A stretch of 64,000 nt of DNA from Ramazzottius varieornatus (Eukaryota > Tardigrada > Eutardigrada > Parachela > Ramazzottiidae): positions 2,288,278 through 2,352,277 of the forward strand of contig BDGG01000004.1 of assembly GCA_001949185.1 (NCBI GenBank), read 5' to 3'. The notes beneath the pieces were generated by a model. It was not told the origin of the DNA. It did not search any database and worked only from the letters and a program-made list of their open reading frames with translations. The position numbers were made by a program, and so were the translations under genes. Below, one piece after another: positions 14,101-26,500 of this stretch (positions are counted from its first letter, which is position 1; each line of letters opens with the position of its first letter).

Positions 14101-14718
14101 AGATGGGTCACGAGAAGGTGTTCTGCTGTTGAGTGAGCTGCTTTCCCGTGAGCCGCGTTTCCGTCGTGGAGACCTCTCCCGCATTCGCTTGAAGCCTCCA
14201 TCATCGTCGGAGCTGGAGGTCGAGCCCTTTCGGCCATGCGGTGTCCATCCAGCGTCTCTTTTAGCGTAAAACCGTGCAGTCTTCGCATCAAGGGAGCAAT
14301 GTCTCTTCGACTTCCGCTTGCCCGAACGCTTCACCGACTCGGTAGCAGGCTCTTTCACAGTGGTTTCCCCTAACGACCCATGAAAAGCTTTCTCCATGGA
14401 CTCTGAGGGCTTCGCGGTGGTCACTGATCTCATACGGCTCTTTAGAATTTCTAGAGCGTTCCTTGGCCATTTATCGGGGGACCTTGCTTCTGCTGAGGAG
14501 TCGCTGTCGCAGCTCTCGTTCGACTTGGCTCGTTCTTTCCTTGTCCTTGCGTTAATCACAGTTTCGGACTTGGCCCCCGAGTTGGTTCCTCCCGGCATGC
14601 TGGGTCCTAGCGGTTGTATGGTGGACAGATTTCTCTTTGACTGAAGTCCCCCGACACTTGCCATACCTCGCACTAATATGGAGCTATGGTCCGGAAGCAG
14701 TGTGGCTATTTGCTGAGT
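11183..14718 (-). CDS. Large serine-rich, probably disordered protein of unknown function
   Basis: I do not recognise this protein. Three minus-strand blocks join in frame: 14718-13945, 13685-13194 and 13132-11183 (TGA). They total about 1,071 residues without the 5' end, because 14718 follows an acceptor (CTTGCAG) and no convincing first exon was found. The N-terminal block is rich in Lys/Arg/Ser (RERSPRRKRG). The middle has long Ser/Pro tracts and one acidic helical stretch, LERALEELDEFYESL. The C-terminal part contains ADLEFLNYPDTKK followed by a charged region. An excellent donor (GTAAGG at 11982) and acceptor (CCATTTTTACAG ending at 11887) delimit a 96-nt stretch without stops; it is probably an intron, which would shorten the protein to about 1,039 residues without changing frame. 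A minus-strand open stretch at about 16369-16220 could be an upstream exon, but only with a poor donor. No transmembrane segment or catalytic motif was seen. A cytoskeletal or signalling scaffold would fit, but that is a guess. Confidence 0.75.
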
Positions 14719-17700
14719 CTGCAAGTAAGAAGACTAAGTAAATAAAGTGGATGGCTTACAAGCCATGCGAAAGAATACACAGAATTACGGAAGCTCAGAA
14801 ACGAACCACATAATTTAGCAATATACGCTCGCTCAAATGAATAATAGTTCCTCGTAACTTTCGAGCTCAACTCGGAGCACCACTCTAGATTATGGATGAA
14901 TATGTATTTGGTCCAGACTCAACAAGAAGGGCAGAAGTCGAACATGAGCCTTTTGCCAAAAGTTGATTGGAAGGGAAAGATGAGTAATTTAGCAACGGAG
15001 AATTTTCGCAGAAGATCTTTCACAACACCGCACTCCACACAGCATCCTCTCTATTTATAACGAGGCGAACGAGTGCAGCACTTGAGAGATATGAAGGAAT
15101 TCTGGGCGAGTTTGACAGTCAGCAGTTTCGAACTGCAGACCGTGAACGTAAATGCTTTATGCGCGGAATAACGATCGCTCTATCGAAAATAATCTGGTGC
15201 TGGTTGAGAACGATATAGATACTGCATAATGGTCCTTTTATAAAACTGTTTCAGTACGCACAGCAAGAGCTCAATATGATCAGCATCAATCGGAGGTCCT
15301 CGATTTTCAAGGCGACAAAGCAAATGGTCTGTCATCGGTCTCACAGAAAATAAGGTCAGAGTGTGGCTCATGTTTAATGGACTTTGATGAAAAGCATATC
15401 GCGATCCTACTGATATGACAGTATCAGTCTGTACTCGAGATCATATTTCGCTTTCCACGTAATTACACAAAAAGTCCGTCAAAATTGAAACTGTAGTGCC
15501 ACGCCCTATTCAAATTCTCTAGGTCGATCGTCGTACACTTGCATAAAGAGCAATCTGGTTGTCTGACATTCAAATGACCAACAGTAAGAGTTGTAGGGTC
15601 ACTCTACATTTGAATATGTTCGTTGTTTAGGTGGCAAATATTAAGCAGGCCCAGCTTATCATAATTATCGCACGTCTCATCACAACGAACCAGCCGAAAC
15701 GAAACAAAATAAGCGCTTTGTGTGAATGGATTGTGTAAACAGGTTTGCGCTGCTTCATGAAAAATCAATGACCACTTCAGTAAAGATTATTTTGGACTTT
15801 GCTCGTGGGAATACAGGTGAGTCAACATGGCGTATTGTTATGTGGTTCGTAACAGGGGAAGATACTGCGCTCGTCAAACCATCACGCGAAAGCCCATCCA
15901 ACGTTTACAGCGTTATTAAAACATCGTTTTGCGGTGGCTCGAAAAGACGTACGTGGGTGTCGATTACCAACACGGGAATATTTGGCGCGCGAACCGGCAT
16001 TTTCCGATTGAGAAATTATCAGCCCACATGTTGTCAACGAGACAACAATGTTGAGCTGCCTTGACTTTGTTAACACGTGCAGCCGAAATATAAATATTTA
16101 TGATGGGTCCGTGTAGACCAAACGACCCAAGAACTGGTTATCCCAAAAGACTGGGTTCCACGGCCAGTATAGGAAAAAAAACAGCTTGCAGCGACAGAAA
16201 TATTCTCACTTACAGATCACACGCAGGAAGAAAGGGTTCCCTCCGTGGTCGGTAGAGCAGTAGCTGCGGTGTCGGTCAGCGACCATGAAACTATCGACAG
16301 TTGATCGAAGATTAGGCTTCGAATTCGAGCTTCCGCAAAGAGTTCGGGTGAAGTTTCAGCATCAGCCTGAAAAGAAATGATTGTAGTATTTAAAAGGAGT
16401 GTAGAACTGTGGTCGGAAAAGACGACTCTATTGATTCGCTGGGATACCAACATAAAAATGATATTCTGCGTGTGTCGGATTAGGCAGATCGAAAGACCGG
16501 TCTCATAGGCAGACAAGGAACCGTAAAGGCTTAAGTGTCCGTCAATGAAGAGTCATATTCTTAACGGAAAACAGCAGTCGCCACGTCGTGCTGTGAAGAC
16601 TCGCTATGCTGCACATGAATGCTGATCTTTCACACGAGGGATATTTTTGAGGTGCAAATCAGATTACAGAACACATGGTGACTTACAATTGAGGAAGGTT
16701 CTAAATAAGTTCCGAAGCAGGCTCGCAAAGTGCGCGTGCGAGATATAGATCATCACGGAAGATCAGATGCCGGCAACACTGTCGTGAACGACGTGAAGTG
16801 AAGACCAAGAAGATGAAGAAGCATAACCAGGCCAAATTCGGCGCGCGACACGACAGCGGCAACAGCAGCAGCAAAGCTGTAAGCCACTTGACGAGGCAGT
16901 ATACGGATCATGTTCTTTATTTTGGATCCATCTGCCATACTTTACAAAGATGTACGGTCCGCTCAAAGCCATCGTTAGTCAGGCTGTACCGTCGCATAGT
17001 TTGTGACTTGTTGCCTAAGTCAATAAGCATACCATTATTGCCACATGGCCGCTAATCCGACCGCAATCCCAAAATCCACTTTGACGAAACCTGCAAGTTA
17101 AAGGTGCCATGATTAGCTACAGAAAAATGATGGTATATTTATGCGAACGAGAACCCGTCATGAACCCTGTCCGCGACGAGATGTCACGGTACTCGCACCG
17201 AAACATCAGAATTGGGGACATGAGCACATGATTCGAACCAGATCGCTTTCCCAAGTTTTACCAGCCAAGAACAATAATAAATTCCCCCCCCCTTGCTGTG
17301 CGACCTCGGCTCGGAAGTTTCATCGTTGATATGTCTATTGAAACGTCAAAAAAGGTTTATCGGTTCGACGCCGTCGTTTACGATCCATTAGGCCAATAAC
17401 CAGAGGGCTTATGATGCATGAGAATGACGCGATAGGTAACGACTTGACAATGTAACGCATGTCGACAGTCAATGGTCCTTGACCAGCAAGTAGCCATCAC
17501 AGCTTCCGCGTGTGAACTCTGCCCACCTCGCAACCTGGCTTCTGCAATAGATGACAGCCTGACAGGTATTGCTCAACAAGCTCTTCATCTCTACCGGATA
17601 CCACTTCCTTCCCAAGCACGACGAAGAACCAACCAACTACAGCCTACACAAGACGGATAGATTTTCTGATCGTAAACAAAGGCCTTCTTTCCCTACATTC

Positions 17701-17880
17701 AACAATATTTTCCTCTGGTGCAAAACGATTTTTGTCTACACAGTCCCATGTGAAAGACCGAAGCTAGAATAAAAATTTTGTAAAACTCGAAAAAGACTAC
17801 AGGAAGTGAGCAATTTGACCGCAGAAAAACGTTGATACAAGATGTCCGTTTTGCAGAGAAACTGACCGTACTGTAAGCGC
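14719..17880. other. Intergenic region, 3.2 kb, no supported gene
   Basis: It contains only short unconvincing frames. One minus-strand open segment, about 16369-16220, follows a good acceptor (TTTCTTTTCAG), but its frame closes just before the strong donor at 16214, so I did not call it an exon. The serine-rich gene's missing 5' exon and promoter should lie here. No mobile element was recognised. Confidence 0.4.
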
Positions 17881-20323
17881 CTATTTGCCGGCGGTGGGTC
17901 GTAGAATGGCACTTCTCGAAGGTTTGCACGGTTCATGTGGACATCCCGCGAAGCATGCTTCATGGTAAAAATGTCCCCGTTCACACCGCACGAATCCCTT
18001 CTCCAGCTGGAGGACTAACTGTACATCGATGGGGAAAATTCCACACGGACATCCTTTGTGCAGATGGATTCTCTTGCTATGCATGGCGCAGAAGAGTTTG
18101 GGCTGCCCTTGGACCATGCGGAAGTTTTGCTTTAAGGCGTTAGCACTGCAGGTCTGTGTTCCAGTGGGACTGTAAGGAGCATTCACAACCGCCTGACAGT
18201 CGGGACAGCCTCCTTCGAGAATCCAGCTTCGTTCTTTGTCTTCCAGCAACTTCAGGGACTTCATCTGCTCCATCGAGACCATGACTTCACAGCCACAGTG
18301 AAAGGCCTCAGCGACCACATTCACACTGCATTCCAGCTTTGCGAACTGAATGAACAGCATACCAATCCGCTTTTTCGCCTGCTCTCGACCCCATAGCGAC
18401 ATTTCTTTGTGCTGGTGAATGTAAAATTCTAAATACCGTAGCTGCTTGCGACACCTTTGCTTGAAGGACGCAAAAAGTACACCGAAATCGTCGAGATCAG
18501 TCAGAAAGAGCTCCTCATCCACTAGACGAACGTAGTCCTGCAGGTCCATCTCGTCGAACCGCACTTCTTTGGTGTTCTTGAAGGTATTCTCCAGCTGATC
18601 CTCCGTGGTCTTGATCTTTGAAACGACGGGCTTTTTCTTCATATCTCTAGACAGCGAAACCAGTAGCTTCTTCGTGCGCTTGAAGGCGACATCGACCAGA
18701 GTCTTCTGATCATTTCTCGCACTGAGCGACTCTGGCTGGGACGAGACTTTCGATTGAACGGTGTGCTTGCACGGATTGTTGGAAGAAGGCTCTATGGCAG
18801 TTCCATCTGAAGCAAACAAAACAAAATTAGTTCACCGGGCTTTCGAAAGGACTGCTTCTTGGCATTTGGGATGTCGCCCAACGAATTCACTCAGATCGTC
18901 ATCCCGAGTGGCGCAAGCTCTTGATTAACTGTAGTAAAATCGTGTGCCACTTGAGGAAGCGATGTGGCTAAATTTCTTGCCAACATCAGTTTTACATACC
19001 GTTATTCTTGTTTTTAGTGCTGTCGTTGATTCCGGCTTCGGTCTGGGCATCAGTGCGTCTATCTTCCAAGTTCAGGTGCTTCCGCGTCAAAGACTGCCTC
19101 ACCGTGGCCTTCTCCTGTGAGGACGCAGGGGTCTTCACTTCCTGCTCCGCCTTCATCTCGTCCGCTTTCGCCAAGGAATGTTTCTGCCAGTCGACGTTCT
19201 TGAAGTACGAAAGCGTAGCTTTCTTAAGCTCCACACTTTTCGACTTTTCAGGCTTCCAGGAAGCATTGCCAGGGGTGTTTCTGTTCAACGACACCTGAGG
19301 CGAACGGCGTACGTCAACTTCTATCTCATCGCCGGTCGAGAGGACAACTCTGTGAGTTAAAACATCAGCTTCTTCGCGCAAGCTCGACTTCAGCTTGTCG
19401 GAAGGCTTTTCCAACTTCTTCCGAACAGTTTCAGTCTTGTTGTTGATGTACCGAGAAGAAACTCGCTTCGGACTTTTGGATCTTGTTCTGCTTCGTCTGC
19501 GTTCTTTGGATCGCGATCGCCTTCTGGTTTTGGACCGTGTGCTGGATCTGCTTCTACTGTAGCGACGTTTGGGCCAGCGATCTCGGGTAACGATGACCTC
19601 TTTCTTCCTTCTCCTCGACGATGATCTATCTCGTCGCTTACTTCGGTCTTCTTTGCGAGGCAACTCGTCTCGTTCTTTCCACCCGGTCTTTTCGGATGAT
19701 CGTCGATCCTTCCCACCAGCAGAGGTGGGTTCTTCCTTCATATCGGAAAGGGCAGCGAACTTCTGAACATTTGTTGCACAATGCGAATACTCTGGAGTAT
19801 AGCCTACAAAAACATCTGACATTAGACTGGCATGGGTGATCACAAAACAAACTGCAGCACGATACTCAAAAAAAAACGGAGCACTGGTACATACTGATTT
19901 CAGTTTTCAAATGCTGATGGGGATCCAGCTGATCAGTCTCCTTCGGTAATGAAAGAGGTGCTGCTGATGATTTGTCTGGAACGAAGAAGGGATTATATTA
20001 GTTGATGTATCTGTGAGAGGAAGTGAACTACGTGCAGCGAAGTTCTGCACGTTTCGTTCGAGCAGCGGATTATTCATATTACAGCTTCACCACTTACCGT
20101 ACAGTCCTCTTCTCGAAGTCAGCCTAGGGTCTATCGGAAAGCCGCCCTTGTCGAGAATCGTCTCCGTCATGAAGCCGTTTGTTCCAGTAGATGTCTTGAA
20201 AACGTATGACGGTTCCGAAAGAGATTGAGCTGGGATAACGATGTACTGCACCTGCAGTGGTTCTTTCTGTATGAAGCGATCTTCCGTCTCGCTCATATCA
20301 TCTCGTCTTCGAACGTCGGACAT
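17881..20323 (-). CDS. RS-rich protein with C-terminal EHMT/GLP-like Cys/His domain
   Basis: Four minus-strand exons keep frame from ATG (20323) to TAG (17881): 20323-20098, 19975-19895, 19803-19000 and 18806-17881, about 678 residues. Residues ~110-260 are strongly Ser/Arg-rich (RRRSRSKERRRSRTRSKSPK), typical of nuclear-speckle or splicing-linked proteins. The last ~170 residues hold ordered Cys/His pairs: GGCPDCQAVV, LFCAMHSKRIHLHKGCPCG, VRCERGHFYHEACFAGCPH. Their spacing resembles the cysteine-rich zinc-binding domain of EHMT1/GLP and G9a (family: LCEDH...CCPGCG...C...HRFHKDC...CPHC). G9a/GLP continue into ankyrin repeats and a SET domain. Here a stop comes ~20 residues after the last cysteines and no such repeats follow on this strand, so this protein could not be a methyltransferase by itself. 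The EHMT relation is an inference from motif spacing; an unrelated RING-like zinc domain is the alternative. The gene structure itself is well supported. Confidence 0.8.
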
Positions 20324-21814
20324 CTAAAAGCGCATTTACCGCCTTTATCGCAAGGCATCCTTAACCTAGTTTTGATAAGCTAATTAGAGCTATCAACTGA
20401 AAAGATCATAATTGAAAATTACGGTTCAAGGTCACAGATTGCTTTTCAGGGGTGTCCAGTGTACGACAAAATTAACCGTTAAAATGGGAGTAACATTGTA
20501 GCTGAGCAAACTTACAACTCGGCCAATGAGAATCAGATTTTACTACATGCGCAAATTTCATTAGCTTTAACCATCTGGCTCCATAAACCCATTTTCAACG
20601 ATCTATTTTTTCGTACACTGTACAAGCGCAGCCCCTGGCAGCCCCGCACAGCTTGCTGGGGTTCGCCAAACCAAACTGTGGTTGATTACCTGATTGATTT
20701 CGTAGCAACTGGCAGCACTCTGATCCAGCGCTGCTTTGATGAGTCAGGAGTTATGGCTTATGACTTCATAAAAAAATTGTTTCGAAATTCAGTCTTCTCT
20801 GTTTTTGATGTTCTGACTTGTTGACTCCTTCGAATCTTTCTGACTCCTGAGCATACACGAAGTCATCTCTACGGAGCCAGCTTGGGAGTGATGCTTGTTG
20901 CAAACGGACAAGACGTGGAAGCTGTATTCGCATTCAGTTATCTGGGATACTCGAAGGATCACAGTGAGACAGTTGCCTAATTGATTGCATCCCTAAAGCA
21001 CAATCTTGTTTTCACGATGCGTTTCCTTCCAGTGAACTGGAGAAATTGACTTTGCCACCGATTGAGACCTCACACTGCATGGAGCTTCGCTGAACTAGGT
21101 CTTTATTTGGGGCTGGAGTCAGTGGGCTTTCTCAGCTTGATTTTTGATGGGCTACAAGTCACATAAGTGCCAATCCCGGTATTGTTCACCTGGATGACTC
21201 AAAGATGCCTCTACGTGCTGTTTCTGGGTGTGGATTCCGGTCTTCGACTTCAAGGACAAGTTGAACTTCTTCATGTTACAGTGAGCAAAATGATTCACAT
21301 TCTCGTTCTTCCCAACGCGAACATCGTGAGAAGGCAATTATTCTCACCTGATAGTTTACCGTAGAGTACTGTACTATGTAGAGTACTCGTACAGATAGAT
21401 GTCTGACGCATTAGCAAAAACTCGCAGGCGTTAGCCACCACCTTCATCTGTAACCTGACCTTCCTTTGAATCTGTTGCAACATTGAACGCAGGTGACATG
21501 TGCCACTGTGATGTTTCTAATGTAACGATAACGTACGCTACCGGAAACCGTTTGTCTTTTTTGGTTCGGCGTTGAAACAGTGTGCTTCCGCCGCGCAGGC
21601 TCTAAACTCGCGTCTGTGGCTTTATTTCTACAGGTTTTGGTCAAGTGCGCTTGGCGGTCAGTTTGGCCGCTTAATGCTTGCTTTGTTTTTGTTCTGCAAG
21701 ATGCAAGCTTGTATCGCTGCTTTCCAACGCCCGATTCCCCTCAAGATGCACAAGCTTCGCGCTTTCCGTTTTTCGTTCTGTCTGCGTGCTCCAGAAGCTT
21801 TGTACATCCACTAG
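20324..21814. other. Intergenic region with a possible decayed retroelement fragment
   Basis: Upstream of a minus-strand gene and a plus-strand one, so promoters for both may be here. At about 20881-20982 a plus-strand frame reads SLGVMLVANGQDVEAVF then a SETVA and a stop, faintly like the RNase H start of gypsy-type retrotransposons (pattern D.S..G.GA.L). Surrounding frames are closed and no LTRs were seen. Confidence 0.3.
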
Positions 21815-22158
21815 ATGAGTATGGAATGCCTGGTCGCTTTCCAGACTTTCGTCGATGAAAGTCTTCGCGACCTGCATGAGGAAGTCGAATATAATGGTAA
21901 GTTTGTAGGACTTTATTTATTCTGTTAGAGCTAGACCAACTCGAGCAGATATTTATTTCCAAGCGGCGCACGCTTGCAGACAATTTAACTGAAAGCGTGC
22001 GCCAATTGACAAGCGATCTGGTCGAGTTTAGCTGCGCTCCCAGTTTTCATAATTATTTCGTGTCTCGCACGCTGCTTCCGGAAATCTGCCTCGCTTTGTG
22101 GTGTCTGGTCGAACTGCCCTTTTGCAGGAATACGTTTCCGTGTGAAGTGTTTTTACAG
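21815..22158 (+). CDS. Two candidate 5' exons (upstream TRAK exons or a separate small gene)
   Basis: ATG at 21815 opens a 27-codon stretch (MSMECLVAFQTF) ending at donor GTAAGT after 21896. A good acceptor precedes 21929, and joining them keeps the frame open through ELDQLEQIFISKRR to 22158, where CAG|GTTCAG could be a donor. About 104 residues, helical at first; no family recognised. The phase at 22158 (0) does not match the first certain TRAK exon at 23518, which needs phase 1, so at least one more exon would be required. Either these are 5' TRAK exons or an independent short gene. Low confidence. Confidence 0.35.
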
Positions 22159-23517
22159 GTTCAGTGACGAACGTTTATTTACTTAGAAGTTAGGATAACC
22201 GGTTAGAAGTGCGCCGGGTATTTGGTCTCCACTCAAAAGGCGTCGAACTTTCTGACCGGTCTAGATAGAAACTGACCACACGTGCCGCGGTGGTCACTCC
22301 ATTATGCAGTGGTGCTGTTGAATTACCAACCTACACACATTTTGGTAATCTGAATCCTGTTTGCCTTCATTCATACAACATGAACGAGGTTTTGACTTGT
22401 GGAAGTATGAAAGACTGGTTCTGCGGGTAGTATATAATAGTTGATAGATAAAAATTTGATGATTCGACGTGGTCACACTCTGTTGACTACTGAACGGTTC
22501 TTTTTTTTGTGTGGGATTTTTTGCTCGCAGTAGCGGATGAGAGTGTTTTCCATGGTCGCTTCGCGCGGGAGTCTGCGTCAGATAGATAGGGTTGCTCGGT
22601 CGAGTGGGCGCTAGTCGATCTGTTTCTCATCAAACCAGATATTTTAACGATTTTTTTGTGCCAGATGACTTCCAGAGCTGTGAAACTCAATCTTGTGCAT
22701 TTGGTTCACAGTGAGGTCGCTGTCATTGTGCGTTGAGAATCTCTGTGAAATCTGGAGCATCTCAATCTCGATGCCTCGATCGGTATGTCACCTTCGCAGT
22801 GAACCCAAGCTCCCTGGATTATTTATCTTTCTCCACTCTTAAAATTGAGATGTTGTCCCGATCGACCGTGCCACACTTAGCAGCGCACAGAGATTTCTAC
22901 TGGAGGGGTTTACGACTCTAGTTCGTCACATGATTAGATAAGAGAACGTCGTCTACCTAAAACATTGAAGGTTGTGACGGCGTCTAAAGTTTGCAGACGA
23001 CTTCGCTAGCATTTGGCATATGACAGTTTCTCACACTCATCTTACTTTTAGCTGATGGAAATTGAAAGTTTGTTTGAAAAAGAGTTTTTGATTGAGTTTC
23101 CAAAATCGATTGCCTCTATTGGGGAGTGGAAATTGATCAAGAGAAACGTTACTTCCTGTAGTTACCTTTGACCTACGTGTCTTCCTGTGCGTGCGTTCGA
23201 TACGTGCTGATTGCTCTGAAGGTTTCCCATCCGCTCGATTATGATATGCCCCATTCAACACCAGTATCAGAGTGGGGTCTGACAGTATCTACGTCAGCGT
23301 CGAGATGGGGAAAATATGTTTCTCCGATCTTTAATCAAATTGTCGATCGATTGACAATATAGGTACGAGACTCAGTGGGTTCCACGGAGCTCCTGTAGCT
23401 CGTGGTTCTGAAGGAGAATTTTTTCACCTGAACAAATGTCCGTTTTTGATCCCGTGATCAGTTTTGATGTGATGGGTCTTTGAGCAGTGTTTCATCTGTC
23501 GTTTTTGCTTGTTTCAG
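21897..23517 (+). other. Gap before the TRAK core exons
   Basis: Apart from the candidate exon 21929-22158, nothing in this stretch looks coding. If the candidate exons belong to TRAK, it is an intron; if not, it holds the TRAK promoter and first exon, which I could not find. Confidence 0.3.
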
Positions 23518-26500
23518 CATCTCTTCGCGCCAGTGGACAGCCATCTTCAATGTCTAGGACACCACCAGTGAATGACACTGAGAGTTTACGACATTTGTTG
23601 GGCGAGGTAAGTTGATCTTTTGTGGTTATGGCACGATTCCTTGGGTTATCTCAAGGTTGCCGTTGCTATTGACAGTCACATCTGAATAAACCATCTCCTT
23701 TGTTTCGCAGAAGGAAAAAGATCTTGAGCTAGCTGCCCGTATTGGACAGTCGCTGCTATCAAAGAACCGCATCCTTCAGGCCAACCATGACGAACTGGCG
23801 CAGTTGTTTACCGTTGCGCAAGACGAGGTAAGCGGATTACAGCCGGTATAGCCCACCATCTTTACGGGGGCTGTAAAGTCAAGTCTTGCCATGACAAATC
23901 CCGGCCGCGAACAGGGATTTGTAGCGCGTGCGCGTACTCGCACTCAGTCTAAGCAGCAAGCTCACTCCTGCGCTTGTCGTTACAGCTAACGCAACTTCGT
24001 CATGAATTATCGATGAACAAGGACCTCTTGAAGATTTACGTCCACGAAAACACACCCGAGGCTGAGAATGTGGATATCAATAGGTGAAACGAAGCTGTGT
24101 GGTCGGATTAGTTCATGTACTCGCACATTGTTCTGTAACTGTTGCTTTTCGTATGTTTTTAGTGAGGTACCTAGCGCGTCACTACGGCACATCCGGTCTC
24201 TTCAAGAGAGGTTGCAGCAGCTCGAAGATGAGAATTTTCGGCTGCGACAAGATGTTAGACTAACAAGCAGATTCTAATCACCCCTTATTATGAGTGCGAT
24301 AAGTTACATCGCATCTTGATTTTAGGCAAGGGAGCTTAGTGCTGAGGCGGCAGACTTTGAAACGAAGGAGACGGAAATAATTCACGGTTGCGTGAAAGAA
24401 TTGAGTAAGCGTACATGCAATTATTTTAATAAGGGTTCTACCCGAATGTTGGTCAAATATGAGCTTCGTGATGCGGAAACCTTTTGATACTTATCATTGG
24501 GTTCGAGCGTATAGCTTTCATTGTGTTGACTTCTTCGTTGTTATAGCCGAGCAAAGCGAGACAATCAGGACTCTGAACGCACAACTGAAGAAAAGGTCCG
24601 AGGAGAACGCGATCCTGCACGATGAAGCTGCCGCATTGCTTTCCGAGGTAGGCTGTAAAGGTTATCGTCAACCGTGAAGAAAGTAACAAGTCGTTAACTT
24701 TTTACGAACAGATAGTGAAGCTTCAAGCGCACTTGAAGAAGGTACGGAGTTCGGAATGCAGTATTTGTCATAAAGAAACTTGACCCGGTTGATTACCAAA
24801 GAACTATATTCGCTTTTTAGGCAGCGGACGAGAACATTGAACTGAGGGACTCTATGGAAGTTTACAAAGAAAACCAAAATCATCTTGCCTACGAGGTAAA
24901 AAAGTAATCTGGTTCTTCGCGTTCGAACAGGTAAATTGTAGTGTTGTGAGGTGCAAGTCGTTCCCCTTTGCTTAGCTTATACAGCTACAAGACAAGTATG
25001 ATGCGCTCAGTGGTCACGCGCATAGTCTGGAAGACCAGCTGAAAGGTCTTCGGAAGACGGACGGGTACCTCCAGTCATGGGCTGACATGTCTTGCACCGT
25101 CTCGCGTTTCTCCAAAGTGGACTCGTTGGCCACAGAGCTCGATAACTCGTTACATCACGTTTATAACTCTGTGGGGTTTTCGGAGGACGAACAGGAGTGA
25201 GTTACGGCATGACTACTTTCTCCCTGTGTCGGTTCCATGTACCAATGGCTGTAAGCCTAAAGTTGTTTGATTACAGGGATCAGTTCCAGAAAGTTATGGA
25301 TGTTGTCCGACTTGTCAACGTTCACCCGTGCCGGGCACAGACGACATCCACTTCCGTCAACTCAAGTTCGGCCTCCATCATGAGCGCCACTTCCTCCGCG
25401 GAACCCTCCCCGAGAAAACTGGACAGTGGTAGAACTTCGACCAGTGAAACACTGTGAGCAAACAATTTCGAAATTCCTGGGTCAACAGCCTTTTGAAATA
25501 TCTAGATTGAACTGACAGTCTGACGTGACAAGAGAAAGGAAAAATTCAGTAATCATGAATTCAGGCAAACGCGGATTAGTGGAGGACGGTACCACGCACG
25601 ATTCTTCCACGAACCTGCATGCACGAGCACAGCGGTGCAGATAAGATAAAGTGTATGCAGGTACACGATGGGACTGGGCTTATGCGACGCCGACCTGCCA
25701 CTTATAAGTGAATTCGGTGGAGTGACCGAGATTATGTTCTATTAAAGTTCTTATAGGAGTGTGCCTCTCGGGAGCTACTTCGGAGGTAGAGAACCACGAA
25801 GCATGTCGGAATCGAGACCCAGCAGCTCTTCCGCCGACGATGGCATCTGTGATAAAACCTTCGTCAGCAACGTGCTTTCATTCGACCACAGGAGCTGTGC
25901 AACACCGGACAGTGCGTTGTCCTTAGGTTCAGCTAGCGAGTCGTCCTTCACTCCGCGATCCAGCGGCGGTTATGACATGTCCACCAAGCTCCAGCTGATC
26001 AAGCCCATGGAAGGCTCGCAGATTTTGCTCAAGTGGCAACAACTGGCCACGCCGCATCTCGGCGGTTTCCTCGAATCTCGTCCTGGAATCATGATTAAAG
26101 GACAGAACGTCATGGCGGATGAAATCATTGCGGAAGCTCGGCGGAGTAGGGGAAACGATCTTTCTTCGATGGAAAAACTTCCTTGTGTCCAGCGGGAAGT
26201 GCAGACAAAGCCCAACTACACCTTCACCACATCGAACTGCGGCGAAGCTGCGAAATCTTCCAGCTCCATTTTCAGGTGCGTACAAGTAAGGTTCTGCAGT
26301 GAAATATCCGTTCGAGAAACTGCGCAACAAGCACTTCCGGTTGGCGGCATGAACTTGACTGGTACTGAAGAGTACTCAGGGCCGTGCCCAAAGCGGAAGT
26401 AGGCCTGTGTAGACTCCAAAGTGTTGGACCGAAGTCTGAGCATGAGGGACTGATGTACAAAATATTCTGAAATGAACGAGTAAGTTGGAACGTGCTTGCT

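Noticed and set aside
16217-16516. Possible upstream exon of the serine-rich gene
   Set aside because: Good acceptor, but the open frame ends before the strong donor at 16214; only a weak donor would work.
17200-17260. Possible tRNA (minus-strand GGTTCGAATCA, B-box-like)
   Set aside because: No A box at the right distance and no arms that pair into a cloverleaf.
20881-20982. Gypsy-like RNase H fragment
   Set aside because: Only about 30 residues look similar, frames around it are closed and no LTRs or other domains were seen. Kept only as a note on the intergenic region.
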